Shown piece by piece: positions 31,671 through 43,823 of a stretch of DNA of 64,000 nt (its first letter is position 1; every line of letters starts with the position of its first letter). The notes beneath the pieces were generated by a model. The model had not been told where the DNA came from. It worked only from the letters and a program-made list of their open reading frames with translations, and searched no databases. The DNA comes from Podocnemis expansa (Eukaryota > Chordata > Testudines > Podocnemididae): assembly GCA_007922195.1 (NCBI GenBank), contig ML682002.1, positions 868,001-932,000 of the forward strand, given 5' to 3'. Made by a program: the position numbers and the translations under genes.

Positions 31671-32616
31671 CTGCCTAGATCGGGGGCACTTCCAGGCTGA
31701 CGGACTAGGGTGCGATTTTGTCCGTGGAAACGTGTCAGAGGAAGGCACAATTTGCATTATTCAGCCCATGCTTCTTCCACAAGCCTTCCTCTCAGGCTAT
31801 TGTGCCACGTAGAGAAACTTGTGAACGGCTTCTGGGAAGGCCTATTGTCAAACACTGCTGGCCAGCTGCCCATCTGTATGGCAGCTCAGTGCCAGCCTCC
31901 GGCTGCCCGTCAGAGGCTGGGCGGCTGAGCTCTAGACTGAGGACCTGCAGCGCTCAGCCAGGTCCTTATCGGCTTGGAAAACATTCATTGGCTACTTGAC
32001 CCCTGAGCTCAGGGTGCGGCTGGCAATGGAGACACTCATCCCTTTGCACAAAGCCACCTACCCCTCCCTGAGCCTGGCATAGCAGGCCTGAGTGTGGCAC
32101 TGGGAGGCAAGGGCTTCACTGGAAATGCTGTCCCCATCCAGCCCAGCTAGCAGCCAAAGGGGACCCAGGAAGCCTGCCAAACCTCCTATCAGTTGGAATT
32201 TGGTCTGAACGGCCACAGCAAATCCTTCCCCTGGTTGGACTGCGAGATGTTGAGAGGGAGCGTCCAAAGAGGGGTAGGGCATTCGTCTGCTCAGCTTAGG
32301 ACTAGCAAGACAGTCGGTGTCTCATAGGTTGAAGTTAAACTGCCTCGTTTAGCTCTGAGGAACTCCCAGCAAGGCGTTTCTAGCTGGCTCTGTGAGTGTG
32401 AAGGCTTCCTTATCAGACACACCGGACTCTGCGCTCTTATGCAAGCCATTTCTAATAAAAAAACTAGAGAGAGCTGCAGAGAAACGCAGCTGTCTGCTTT
32501 GAAGGGGGGTGGGGGGGACAACTGAAAAAGCCAAGCATGGATCCAGCCCATGCCCCCTGGAAACGTGCAGCAGCCACTAGCTACACCTGAGAACGAGTTA
32601 TTGCATCCCTCAGGGG

Positions 32617-32803
32617 CAGGGGTCTCAAACTCAAATCGCCATGAGGCCGCATGAGGGCTAGTGCATTAGCCCGAGGGCTGCACCACTGAAACCTTTTCAT
32701 ATAACAATATTGCAAATATCGGTAACAACAGTGTCATTGCAGGCCGCAGGAAATAGCTTTAGGGGCTGCGTGTGGCCCACAGGTCACTTGTTTGAGACCC
32801 CCA
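32617..32803 (+). mobile_element. hAT-like MITE, GGGGTCTCAAACTC family, copy 1
   Basis: Begins CAGGGGTCTCAAACTCAAAT and ends TTGTTTGAGACCCCCAG. The interior parallels the copy at 37913-38100 (tgcaaatatc, gtgtcattgcaggc). A target duplication was not clear. Confidence 0.65.
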
Positions 32804-33085
32804 GGTTAAAGTATAATTTAGTGGGCTCAGGAACCCTCCTAAATTTCCGGACCCCCTGCACCCACCCACCCAAACCCCCTTACCCACATCGCTGACCTGG
32901 CCAAGGAGCTGGGCGGGGGGACGGAGGCTGCAGTGCTGGCTGGCCAGCCGGCGAGAGGGGACACAGGCCCAACACTGGGTCCAGGCCGCGTCTACTGCCC
33001 AGGCTTAGTAAAGAGGAGGAGGATTGCCTGGCTTGCTCCAGCCCGCAGCCCCTTCCCTTCAGCCGGCCCTGGGGAGGACCACGCT

Positions 33086-33260
33086 GGAACGCTGCGCTCC
33101 AGTATGTTTCCCTACATTTAGGGGGCCCTGGAACGCAGCGTTCTGGTGCGTTCCTTCGTTTTTAGGGGGCCCAGAACGCAGTGTTTCAGTGCATTCCCCT
33201 ATCTTTAGGGGATCCCAGAAAGCCATTCCCTAAAAACAGGGGGCCCCAGAACGCTGTTCC
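33086..33260 (+). repeat. Tandem repeat, unit about 44 bp, about four copies
   Basis: Units start GGAACGCTGCG (33086), GGAACGCAGCG (33130), AGAACGCAGTG (33173), AGAAAGCCATT (33217, shortened) and AGAACGCTG (33248). Each full unit ends with TTTAGGGGGCCC or a close variant. It is CpG-containing minisatellite-like DNA in an otherwise CpG-poor flank. Confidence 0.8.
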
Positions 33261-34274
33261 AGGCACCTTCCAGCCTACTTTAACCCCTGCTCGGCAGCGT
33301 GCGGGCAGTGGTGGCACTGGGATTTCAGGAGAGGTCGGGCATTTTAAGCCATCAAAGGAAGGTCACACGATTTCTTTAGGAGCTTCACTAGAGCAGCGCC
33401 TGAAAAGATAACCTGGGCACCTTCTCCAGCCAGGAGCAGCAGCACAGGGACAGTGATGCAGACCCTCCCCCAGGGCAATACAATTTCTCACTTGTCTGAT
33501 TTCAGTTAAAGGTACAGCGATGAGGGTCAGACATTTCATTTGCAAGATTATTTCCCCATTAACACCCCTGGTCCAGTCCCCACACTTGCATACTTCAGTG
33601 CTCCAGCATACCTCTGACCCCACATACTACAGCAGGAGCCTCGCGCTTCTGACCCACCCTGTCACAGTCCGTCCGGATTTAAACACGGGCCTTGGTGCAC
33701 CACTCCTTCTGAACAGTCACCTAGTGCCCATTTCCCTGGTATCTAGGCTCTGCCGCCACCTCCCCACTGACACAGGGCTGTACAACTGGCCACATTTATT
33801 ATGGGTTCATTGCCTCCCTGAGGCTTAAACCACAGGTCACGGGAAAAACGCTGTGCTCTTGGGGCTGATTGGACGCAACCGGTTCTAATGTCACACCAAG
33901 GTAGCTCACGTGCCAGGGAGAACACCAATGTAGTGAGGAAAGATGGCAAAGATCAAAGCACAGGAAAAACTCAGGGTGAGGGTTTCCTGGGGAAAGGACC
34001 TCACTGGGTGGATAATTTTAAGTCTGCTTTTTTAGACCTGTAGAGTCCAGATATACTACAAAAGGCCATCAATCCCCCCGAGAAGTAAATGAAATCCTTC
34101 TCTTACATTAGGACTACAGAAGAACATTTGAAGCCTTAAGTTTCTTCTCTGGGTACATGCATAGCCCTCACACTGCATTATCTAATGACTTGATCACTGA
34201 GGGATTTTATCTTCACAACTCCCCAGTGAGGGAGGAGGTATCTCAATTTTACACAGGGGGAAGGAAGGCCGAGA

Positions 34275-34460
34275 GGGTATGTCTACACAGCAAACAAACC
34301 AAAAACAAAACCACAGCTCTGAGCAACAACTCAGAGCCCCAGTCAAGTGACTCCAGCTTGTGCTACAGGGCTTACAAAACAACAACAGTGCAGGCTTTCC
34401 TGCTCAGAGCCCAAGCTCCGAGACCAGGTGAGGGACCGGGTCTCTGAACTTGGCCTCCGG
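34275..34460 (+). repeat. MITE with GGGTATGTCTACAC head
   Basis: The head AGGGTATGTCTACACAGC at about 34275 is a terminus I recall as very frequent in turtle-like DNA transposons. The interior (agcccaagctccgag, cagagccccagtcaagtg) fits. The right end was not located. Confidence 0.4.
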
Positions 34461-34884
34461 AGTGCATGGGGATACCTTCTCTGCTGTTTTTTAGTCTCAG
34501 AGACAGAGCTCTGTGAGCCCAAGTCTGTTGACCAGGGCTTTGAGACTAACTGCTGTCAGGTTGTTGTCTCTCTTTTTGTTCCCTGCATCGACATCCCAGC
34601 TCTCCCACCTGCTCCTGCTCCTCTTCACTACTCTTGTCCCTCCTGCTGGGGTTTCCCTGCCCTGTGACTGACTAAATGGGACAAACATCAAACACACTCT
34701 GCTTGAAACAGCATGGAAGGAGCGAAGGAGCCTCAGCATCCCCCTGAACTGTATCCCTATTTTAGCCAGTTCAACAACATTTTCACAATCACAGTCCCTG
34801 CAACACCACGAGGACCTCAGATACTGGAAGAGGCCAGTCTAAAATCCAAGATATCAAGGTGGCCATTATATAAAGAGGAGGAGG

Positions 34885-35085
34885 ACAGGGGACCCTGGGT
34901 TCAATTCCCATCTCTCCTACATTTCTCGTGTGACCTGAGGCACATCAGTCACAACTTCTTTGTGCCTCGGTTCCCCCTCTGTACAATGGGACTAACATCC
35001 CACAAAGCAGGGCAGGACTGTCGCGAGGATACAGACATTAGCAATTCTGTGGCAATCATGTTACAAGGTCCATACAAGTAACCAA
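34885..35085 (+). repeat. MIR-like SINE
   Basis: 'gaccctgggttcaattccca', 'tcgtgtgacctgaggcacat', 'tttgtgcctcggttccccct' and 'gtacaatgggactaacatc' follow the MIR order. Confidence 0.65.
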
Positions 35086-35879
35086 GACAGACAGACGCAT
35101 GTGCTGGTTGGTATGAGCAAAATGGCCCGAAAGCCTCATCTATTAAAAGGAGACAAGTCCTGAGTACAAAACACAGCAGTGTTTCAGAAGAGAGCCTGGA
35201 TGGTCACTGAGGCCTGTGCAGAAGCAGGTAGAACTGGAGAGATCAATGAAGATCAATTTGTCATCCCACCGCTGCTGTCTTCAAGCACCAGGAGCCAACA
35301 GCACCTCGCTCCTCTTGCTCAGTCAGCAACGGGAGATTTATAGGGTCTGCAGACCCCCCCAGTGGGGGGCTCCTCTGGCAGATGGAGGGTGGCCCTGCCA
35401 CAGAAGGGATGGGGACAGACAGATCCGGGGACAAGGAAGAAGGGGAGAAATAAAGAACCTAACTGGGACGCTCCATATGCTCTGCTCTTTGCCCAAATTA
35501 AAGCAACCCAGAGGAAGACCCATTGTAACAACACTGATTCCCCTATGGATCCTCTTCTATTTGGGCCCGAGAAGGAGTGTCATTAATAAATGCCACATAA
35601 ACGTCTTCTCTTCCTTCTACACTGTTCTGTGTTCATGTAGCACCGAGTGCCATGGGCTCCTGGGCCCTTGACGAGAGCTCCCGTATAATGCAGCAACCCA
35701 ACTGAACAAGTAAACATGCACCTCCACCCTAACACACCATCTCCTGGTGGAGAGAGGACCGGGATTTAGTCGGATATAAGTAGCACGTTGCCTGGTTTCC
35801 TTTCCCCGGGAAATACTGCATTCCATTCTAAAACCAAACAAAACTAAGGTCAGTTCAGCCGACTATCTGATCCTGTCGC

Positions 35880-36095
35880 TGGGGTGCTAGCCTGGGACGT
35901 GAGAGATTGGGGTTTATTTCCCTATTCTGCCACAGGCTCCGAGTGTGAGCTTGGGCAAGTCATCTAGTCCTTCTGTGCCTTGGTGTCCTCATCTGAAAAA
36001 CAGAGGGCTAATCACAGTTCCCTCCCTCACACAGGGCACTGTGAAGATAAACCCATGAAAGATTCGAGGTGCTCAGATGCTATGATAGACAGACA
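35880..36095 (+). repeat. MIR-like SINE
   Basis: 'gcctgggacgtgagagattg', 'gagcttgggcaagtcatcta', 'gtgccttggtgtcctcatct' and 'gcactgtgaagataaaccc' follow the MIR head, core and tail order. Confidence 0.65.
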
Positions 36096-37912
36096 ACATC
36101 GCCTCACCCCATCCCCCAGCTCCGGTGGACTGCAGCCAGCTAGATAGAGAAGTTTCGGTCATGAAGAGCCATTTCGGTACGTTTCCAGGGGATACGACAA
36201 AGCACAGAAGTGAAAAGTTGAGTGCCATGCGTGTCTGCTTCAGGAGTCTGGGCAGGTTTAGCTTGCATTTGGGGGGCAGTTTGCAACTGGACAGTTGAGC
36301 ATAGGGAGGAAAGGCAGTGGGGAGGAAAGAAAATAAACCTAACCAAGGAGGAAGAGGGTGTATTTCATCTGGCAGCTGATTTATTAAGGTACAGAAACAC
36401 ACGCTCACCGGGAAGCCGGTTTGTAACGGGCTGCTAACAAAAAGCTGGGGAAGAAGGAGGGGGGCGAGAGAGAGAGTAATCTCTGCCCGGATTTACAGGC
36501 TAGGCAGGAGATTAAAACCAACCAACATGCGATTTAAAGAAAGATGTCATTAAAAAGCATCAGCGGTGTTAGCAAAGTGAGGCAGGGCAGGAACGCAGCT
36601 CACGCGCACCCCTTATTTAGGGCTTGGAAAGCTGGAAATGAACCCTTCCAGAAAATGCAGTCTATAGCCTGCACAGTACCATGACCTTACTGCTCAGCAC
36701 AGTCACCTCCTGCCCAAGACAGGAGGAAAATGGTTAACGCCATTTTACAACCATTACAAGGAGAACACTTTGTGTCTATCTTCCCCCCACAACACTTGAC
36801 ACCCTGCTAAGACCCAAGGAACTGCCCCAAGTGCCAAATTAGGAAAACAAACATGGAACATTTCCCTTCAAATCCAAGTGCCTTCTGCCACAATTAAAGC
36901 TCATCTCAGCCAACAACTGCTAAGAAAAACCCTTCGGCATCCAGATATTTTGCTGTTAACATACCATCAGGAAACATTTGAGATTAGGGGCTTTACAGCC
37001 ACGTCTAGCTATGTTTCCAAGCAACAGCATGCAATTTATTACACATGCACACCCGGAACGAAAGAGTAACAGAAATTTCTATCTGCATCTTACCTTTAAG
37101 TAGCCAGTATCCAAGCAAACACAACACAGACCGGCAGGAGAAACCACACGCTATTTCTGACCTGAATAACTCACTCCGCCTGCAAGCAGTCAGTCTGCCC
37201 TAAGCAGCCACATGACACCAACACTGCTCAATGGTTAATGTCAAACAAATTCACCTCTAATACTCTTAGGTCAACAAAGCTTCTCCCTCTCTCTTTCCTT
37301 GGTTCTTCAGTCCACGCCTGCTCCTGAAGCATGAAATCAGAGGTGCATTCCACTTAGAAACCTCCTAAGAGGCTGGAAAGCTATTAATAAAACCATTAGT
37401 ACGCAACAGGAACAGTGGGAGTGCAGAGAATGTCCTTGTGTGTGCAAATAAATAACTGTCAGCAACGTGAAACATCAAGGATATATGAACGGACACAAGG
37501 AATATGCTAAACACAAACATCTGCAATAGCCATGCTGGGGAAGGGAGAGTGCAAGGCAAATTAGAACAAGTCTTTTCCAATTTAAAGTTTGGTCGTCTTT
37601 GGTGCACGTGTGCACACACATGGTAGCGATGCAGGTGGGTGAGGAAGCAGGAGCTGATCAGAACTCCATAATCACAGCTGATGCATCATCTCAACTCTCC
37701 CAGGTCTTGGAGTACAGGGTAAGAGCCGGCATACAACTGTCCTCTGGTATATGTCAAAGGTGTAAAACTGATGGGGCAGCACATGGGAGTATATTGCACC
37801 ATAATCAGAGATGAAGGAAAGAAAACCGGAACTAAAAATCCCTTCCAAAGGGGAAATTTTCAGGCTGTGGAACAGTCTCCTAAGTGACCTTTGAGTCCAA
37901 TTCATTTTAGAG

Positions 37913-38100
37913 TAGGGGTCTCAAACTCAAATCACCATAAGGACCGCACAAGGGCTAGGACTTTAGCTCAAGGGCCACACAACTGAAACCGTCTCATACA
38001 ATGATATTGCAAATATTGATAATGATATTGTCATTGTGGGCTGCAAGAAATAACGTTAGGGGCCATATGCAGCCCATGGGCCGCAAGTTTGAGACCCCTG
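37913..38100 (+). mobile_element. hAT-like MITE with perfect 8-bp target duplication
   Basis: Begins TAGGGGTCTCAAACTCAAAT and ends GCAAGTTTGAGACCCCTG. TTTTAGAG is present at 37905-37912 and again at 38101-38108 without mismatch. Same family as 32617-32803. Confidence 0.9.
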
Positions 38101-38884
38101 TTTTAGAGGAAGAGAATTTGGATCATTTTCTAGGCACGGTTCACAGCAGCTCCCTCCTAGGAGTGAGAATTTTCTTGTTTATTTCACAGTGAAAACCACC
38201 CTTAAAAACTGGCCACATTCAACTCTCCTTCTTCCAAGCCACTGCTCTCAACATCCCTGAAACCAGAGAGAGCATCGTGTGAATACGCTGCAGGGAACAA
38301 CTGTGGATAGGTACGAGAGCGTGAACATGGTAGAAATGGAGGAGCTGCCTCACTACTATGACCGCAGCCACGTGGTCTGCAATCCACTCGGCTGAAAGAG
38401 CATCTTCCAAATCCCACCATCCCAGCTGAACGCAGCTTCTCCATCTGGTCACCCCTCGGCCACTAGAAGGAGCTCCCAGACTCTTGTTTGGAAACCCACA
38501 CCTTCACCAGGTCACAGGCCGCTTAGTGCCGTGTGGCCAGACGCTCAAAATAGCACATAAGCACATAAGTAAACTGACATGGGAGGCGGCTGAGGAGAGC
38601 AACATCTTGGTTTGGGTCTCTTGTTGTGGACACAGCTTAAAAGGCAAATGGAATTGGGGCTTAACCGACTCCAGGCTGTCCCCTACCGTTGATATTACAT
38701 GAGGGACAGCGCTAATACTGTGCTGTACGACAGGCCCAGCTCTTCTTTCAGCTTAGTGAATGTCCCTGAAAACTGGTGACAAACATCCAGGGAGGGGTTA
38801 AAGATGGAGGGAAAGGGCTGTCCAGTTCTGTCGTGTTAGGGAAGAGAGCTACGAGCAACTCCTGCCGGCTTCGTGAAGTACGAA

Positions 38885-39080
38885 TTATGCAGCACCTAAA
38901 GACTGAAAGCAAAGTCAGGGCGGCCCCACTGTGTTAGGCACAGTGTAAACCACACCGTAACGGCCTCTCTCTGCCTGCAGAGACAACAGTGTGAGGAGAC
39001 AAGAGGAAGGGTGGGATGAAGGTAGCAGAACCGCCTCCATTTTAGAGAAGGTGAACCCAACCATGGAAAGATTCAGAGCC
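38885..39080 (-). repeat. MIR-like SINE tail (antisense)
   Basis: 'ccactgtgttaggcacagtg', 'taaaccacaccgtaacggcc' and 'tgcagagacaacagtgtgag' resemble the antisense tail of sauropsid MIR-type SINEs. Confidence 0.4.
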
Positions 39081-41652
39081 AGACAGTCAAGGGGGCTCCA
39101 TACACTGGGTGACAAATGCTTCTGAATATCCTGCTTTGAGCTCAAATGACAAAACTGGCCAGTGAGGTCTCTTGGGTCCTAATCCAGTGTCTAAACCATG
39201 AGTTAATCCTTCCCCCCTTTGTCCTAGATGCTCAGCTCAGTCAGGGCCACGTTTTCCAATTAGCAGGGCTCTGGAGCATGGCTCCCCCTAGCCGAACGTA
39301 CGGCCCTCACTTCAGCGACACTCCTTTGAGAACTGCTGTGGATCATCACAGCCTTGGGCATCCTAGCTGTGCTCCCCAATGTGCCAGTTGTTCACCAGCC
39401 TATCAAATTGCAACTGGACAGAAAAATAATCTGATTGAGATAGCAGATTTTTCCCTCCCTCTGCTCCCACAGCTTGTCCAGCCTCCATGAGAAGATCCCT
39501 CCCTGCCCATGAAGCTCCTCGATCTGGGGCAATGTGGACCAGTAAAATTGTTTCTTGCTTATGCAGCATCTGGCACATTCAAGCATTGCACAAACTAAGT
39601 GATAACTCGAGGACACTATTCTTGTCAGACGGGGAAGGATTTACCTGCCTGTGAAAGGGGGAGAACAGGCTGAGGTTAACTGACCAGCCTACGTCCACAC
39701 AGTGAGCGAGAGGCAGCGGAGCGGTTAGAGCCCCGACTCCCAACTCTGCCCTGGTCCAACGGGCCACGTGGCTTCTCTGACCACTCTTCACAAAACCTCG
39801 ATGGAAATCTGGTTCCCTGCCTGGGAAACTTAGCTTGTGTGAATTTCTCTTCTCTCACGTAGGACTGTTAGGGTTTTGCCCTCCCAGGACAGTATGCTGA
39901 AACTGGACAAGGCTAACTGGATACCGTGCTCCGTGAGAGCTCTGAGCTGCCTGAAGCATTTCAGCATAATCGATGATCCCACGTCTGAACGTATCACTGT
40001 ACAGTGTAAAGGAAGAACATATGTGCACGCTGTGCTCTTACTCTCTGGAGATACCAGCCTGGGAGGAGCAGGAGTTGTTCTCTGCCCGGTTAGCTTTTCA
40101 CATACCAAGAGAGAAAGCTGCTAAACTGGCACAAGAAGAACGGCATATCTGCAGAGGAAGTGCATTCTCCTTTCACTGCTGATGCCTACACCAGTCTGGG
40201 ATAGGGAGGAAAACGAATCTAAGCCAGCAATGAAAAGTGGGTGCTGAGAACAGACTACATTTGTACTAGTGACCCGTGAAAGGGTACCCAGCGTCTTAAG
40301 TTACAAACAAAACCAAACCACAGCAAATTAGTGCCCCATACATGTTATCGAGTACTCTATCCCCCGCATACCGTGAAGGGCAGCCTGTGAAGAGACGCTA
40401 TCAATCAATTCGCAGTCTTGGAGCGCTCCACAGAGATGGCTTCCCCTCTAAAATGTCTATGCCCCACAGGTTTCGGCGCAACCATCTAAGCCCAGGCATC
40501 TCCAACAGATACTGGGGGATCGATCACACTGCAGAATTGCTGAAAACCCCTCCAAAATGTAGATGACACGAGTCAGCCAGTTTGTTTGTCCAGAAGTCCT
40601 CACCCCGAGTAAATCAGCCATGCTTTCCAGAGACCACCAGACTAGCAGACAGAGCTCTTGCCATGAGTGTCATGGCTTGAGTCAGGGACAGAACAGCTCC
40701 TCTTACATTTTCCCAGCCAAATCTACCACTGGACTTGTCACCACTGCGCAGTGGGCTTTCCCACAGCATCTATGGGACTCAGCAATGTTGTACTTCTAAG
40801 GACGCTGTCCCACTTACTGCCTGAAGCCCCAGGCACCGAGAGACGCCTTTCCCACTCTCAGTGCAGCCAGCTAAGAGCCTGAAAATGCCAGTGAAATCTT
40901 ACCCAAAGTGAGGACCCTAGCATACCAGCCCTGAGTGTCGGGAGGATGAAGTCCTTCCTTGTGTTGTTTAGTGAGGAGGTGACATGGTTGCCTGCAGCCA
41001 AAGTGCTAAATTATTCTGTTCTTCTCCTTTTAAAACCTTCCCAGAGGAAGCAACCTGATGAGAAGCAGACCCCACTGTCCTGTCGGGAAGCGAAGTAGCT
41101 GAGTATCATGTTTCCGAGGGCTATTAATAACCGGTCACATCACACAGACTTGCCCAAGTCGCCACGGTCAGGATGCAGCAGCTTTGACGGGCTTGTTTTG
41201 AAAGGAGTATCCGGTGAAAGCCCCTCTGTACTTCAGATAAGCACTGGGGCACTTCTCTTTCATTGCAGACACCTGCTTTCTATATTTAAAACCTTGCATC
41301 TGTTGAATATGTTCAGCTTGTCCAAAAACAAGGCTGTTAAAAGCCACAAAGGTGGGGGGGGGGTAGGGGGGAATGTAGTTCAGAGTGAGACAAAGCTGGA
41401 CATTTCCACTAGCTCCCTGCTCCTAGGAAAAAAAAAAGAGAAACATAGAGCCTTTTTTGGTCACTGCATCACATCAGGCGGAAAAAAGAAGCTAGTAGCT
41501 GGCCACCATGGCAAAAGAACCTTGACTGTTAATGGGCAAGGAACAATTATTAATGGCCGTTAAAAGCATGAATCTTCTTTCTGTTAACAGACTGATTGCC
41601 CAGGCACCACAACCTTATCAGGACCACATCATCCTAGGTGATGTGCCTATGT

Positions 41653-41807
41653 CAGGGTGGACAAAACTGGCTCACAGCTAGGTGCCAGCAATTTTATTTT
41701 TGGTCTCCGGAGAGGGGTCCTCTATTACATTTCTGCAGTGGAGCTAGGTGACAGCCTACTAAAACTGGTCATCATAGTGACCAGAAACTTCTATGTTTTG
41801 AGGGCTG
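41653..41807 (+). mobile_element. hAT-like MITE, GACAAAACTGGCTCACAG family, copy 3
   Basis: Begins CAGGGTGGACAAAACTGGC and ends TGTTTTGAGGGCTG. The flanks GCCTATGT and ACCTATTT match at 6 of 8. Its first 45 bp are nearly identical to the copy at 22583. Confidence 0.65.
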
Positions 41808-42499
41808 ACCTATTTATAGTAAGAAACAGTCCCTTGTACCACAGCTTGGACTTTTAAAAGGAGCTAAAGGAGCATTAAGTGCCAAAATTCCAGAGAAACT
41901 CAATGGGATTTGCATCCTTTTGTCCTCAGGCCCCAGCCTACTATTTTATTTATGACAAGCAAGCAGGTGAAACAAGCAAAAGGCGAGGGCAGGCTAGCAG
42001 GAATTCAGGTATGGTTTCTGCAGCGTTTAGGTGCAGTGGCAAATTTTATTGTGGGTGCTGGTAGCCAGCCACCTTCCTAACTATTACCGGCTGGCAGAGT
42101 TCTGCAGGCATGACAGTAGAAATGAGCCTTAAAGAGGGATTTGAAGGAGGATCACATGATGATCAAACTATTAACTGGGTCAAATCCAGATTTCAGTCAC
42201 ATTGAAAGCTGCAGAAACGATCTGAGAGGAATTATTTCCCCCACAATGCACAGGTTCACTACAGAACTACTAGCTGTACCATGAGAGCATTTGGTGCTTC
42301 CACCCTACTTGACTATTAATAGAGATTCTCTACATTGGAGCTCACGACAGCCAGGGCCAGCTGCTCTTTTTTCGGACAGCACATCTCTAGTCCACATTCT
42401 CTCTGTACTGGAACAGCTCCAACACACAACTAGAATGGACCTAAGTTTCAAATAGGTGAAGGATCATCTCATAGCTAAAGCACAAGACTGGGACTCAGT

Positions 42500-43640
42500 T
42501 CTACATGGGAACTGACAGACTGGATCCATGGTCCATCTAGTCCAGCGACAGGGGCCAGAATTGCATGCTGCGGAGAAAGGTGCAAGTGACCTCACATAAA
42601 GGCGGATTGGGATAATCTGGTCTTCACAAAGGTAGTCTCAATCTCGAAAAGATAGAGATTGGTTTAAACCCTGAAGCATGAGGTTTAATATCCCTTCCAA
42701 CATGGATGTTAGCATCACACATAACAACTGTGGCTTTTGTTATCCATGTCAATATTTAGGCCCCTCTTTAATCTTGCTAAGATTTTGGCATGACCAACAT
42801 CCTGCAGCAATGAGTTCCACAGTGTACTTCCTTTTATCAAGTTCCAAATGGGCAGCTGTGTTAGTAAAATAAACAAGGAGTCCTGGGGCAATTAAAGACT
42901 AATAAAATTATTGATCGCATGAGCTTTCGCGGGAGAAAAATCCTACTTTGTCAGATGCTTTGAAGATGGAGGAACTTACAGAATGGGAGGAAATAAATGC
43001 ATGGAAGTGTAAATCATGGGATCAGGTCACACTGACATAGCAAATCAAAACAGCTGTCAAGATTCAAATACTGGAAAACATTTATACAAATTTGACTGTG
43101 TGAAAGCAGTATTAAATTGTGACTATGGATTCTTTTTCCATTACAACATGTGATTTGACTTCATTTTCCATTTGCTGTTCCACAGTGTTTAAATCTAAAA
43201 CACTGCTTTGATTTGTTGTTACAGTGTGACCTGATCCCATATTACATTTCCTTGCCTTTACTTTCCTTCCATTCTGTAAGTTCCCCCGTCATCAAAACAT
43301 CTGACAAAGTGGGATTTTTTCCCATGAAAGCTCATGTGATAGATAAATTTGTTAGTCTTCAAGTGCCAGACTCCTTGCTTGTTCTCCTTTTGCCAGTTTT
43401 CAGTCTCTCACTTATTCATTTCCTTTGTTCCTGTGTTACAAGCTGGAGAACAGAAGTTCCAAACTTACCTTCCCTACATGGATCATTCTATATAATCACA
43501 ACCTTTCTTACCAATCTACTTTCTACGGTAAGCAACACCAATCTTTTCCATCTCTCTTCAGACGAGAGCTCTCTCTTCCCCTCTATCCTTTTCACCAAAA
43601 ATATTCCATTTTTGCTTTGTCACAAGCATTCTGTTCACAT
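42500..43640 (-). mobile_element. CR1 LINE (antisense) with foldback insertion
   Basis: Antisense CR1 phrases 'ggatccatggtccatctagt', 'gcaatgagttccacagtgta' and 'cttccttttatcaa' come before the insert. After it come 'cagtctctcacttattcatt', 'gttcctgtgttacaagctgg' and 'agaacagaagttccaaactt'. The foldback repeat at 42841-43386 interrupts it. Confidence 0.7.
42841..43386. repeat. Foldback repeat family, longest copy (546 bp)
   Basis: The left arm runs from GTTCCAAATGGGCAGC through 'gagctttcgcgggagaaaaa', 'cttacagaatgggaggaaat' and 'gggatcaggtcacactgaca'. The right arm is its inverted copy: 'gtgacctgatcccatattac', 'cattctgtaagttcccccgt', 'catgaaagctcatgtgatag'. Arms are about 230 bp around an AT-rich centre. 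The flanking CCTTTTATCAAG / CCTTTTGCCAG is a likely target duplication in CR1. Confidence 0.8.
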
Positions 43641-43644
43641 CACT

Positions 43645-43745
43645 TTACTTTTGTCTGAGTTTTCTCACCCGTAAAATGGAAATAACATGGTTCCACTTCA
43701 AGTCTGGAATGCACTTTGAGACCCTTAGCTACAAGGCAACATAGA
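43645..43745 (+). repeat. MIR-like SINE tail fragment
   Basis: 'tctcacccgtaaaatggaaa' followed by 'aatgcactttgagacccttag' resembles the MIR 3' half. Confidence 0.4.
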
Positions 43746-43801
43746 AGGACACAGCTGAATTATTATGAGATCTATTGCTCCTTTCGTTAGTATTACTTCA
43801 C

Positions 43802-43823
43802 TTTTTTTTTTTTTTTTTTTTTT
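43802..43823 (+). repeat. Poly(T) run
   Basis: 22 T in a row. No adjacent retroposed gene was recognised. Confidence 0.9.

Noticed and set aside
33086..33260. CRISPR-like array
   Set aside because: Repeats are adjacent without unique spacers and the DNA is vertebrate; it is a minisatellite.
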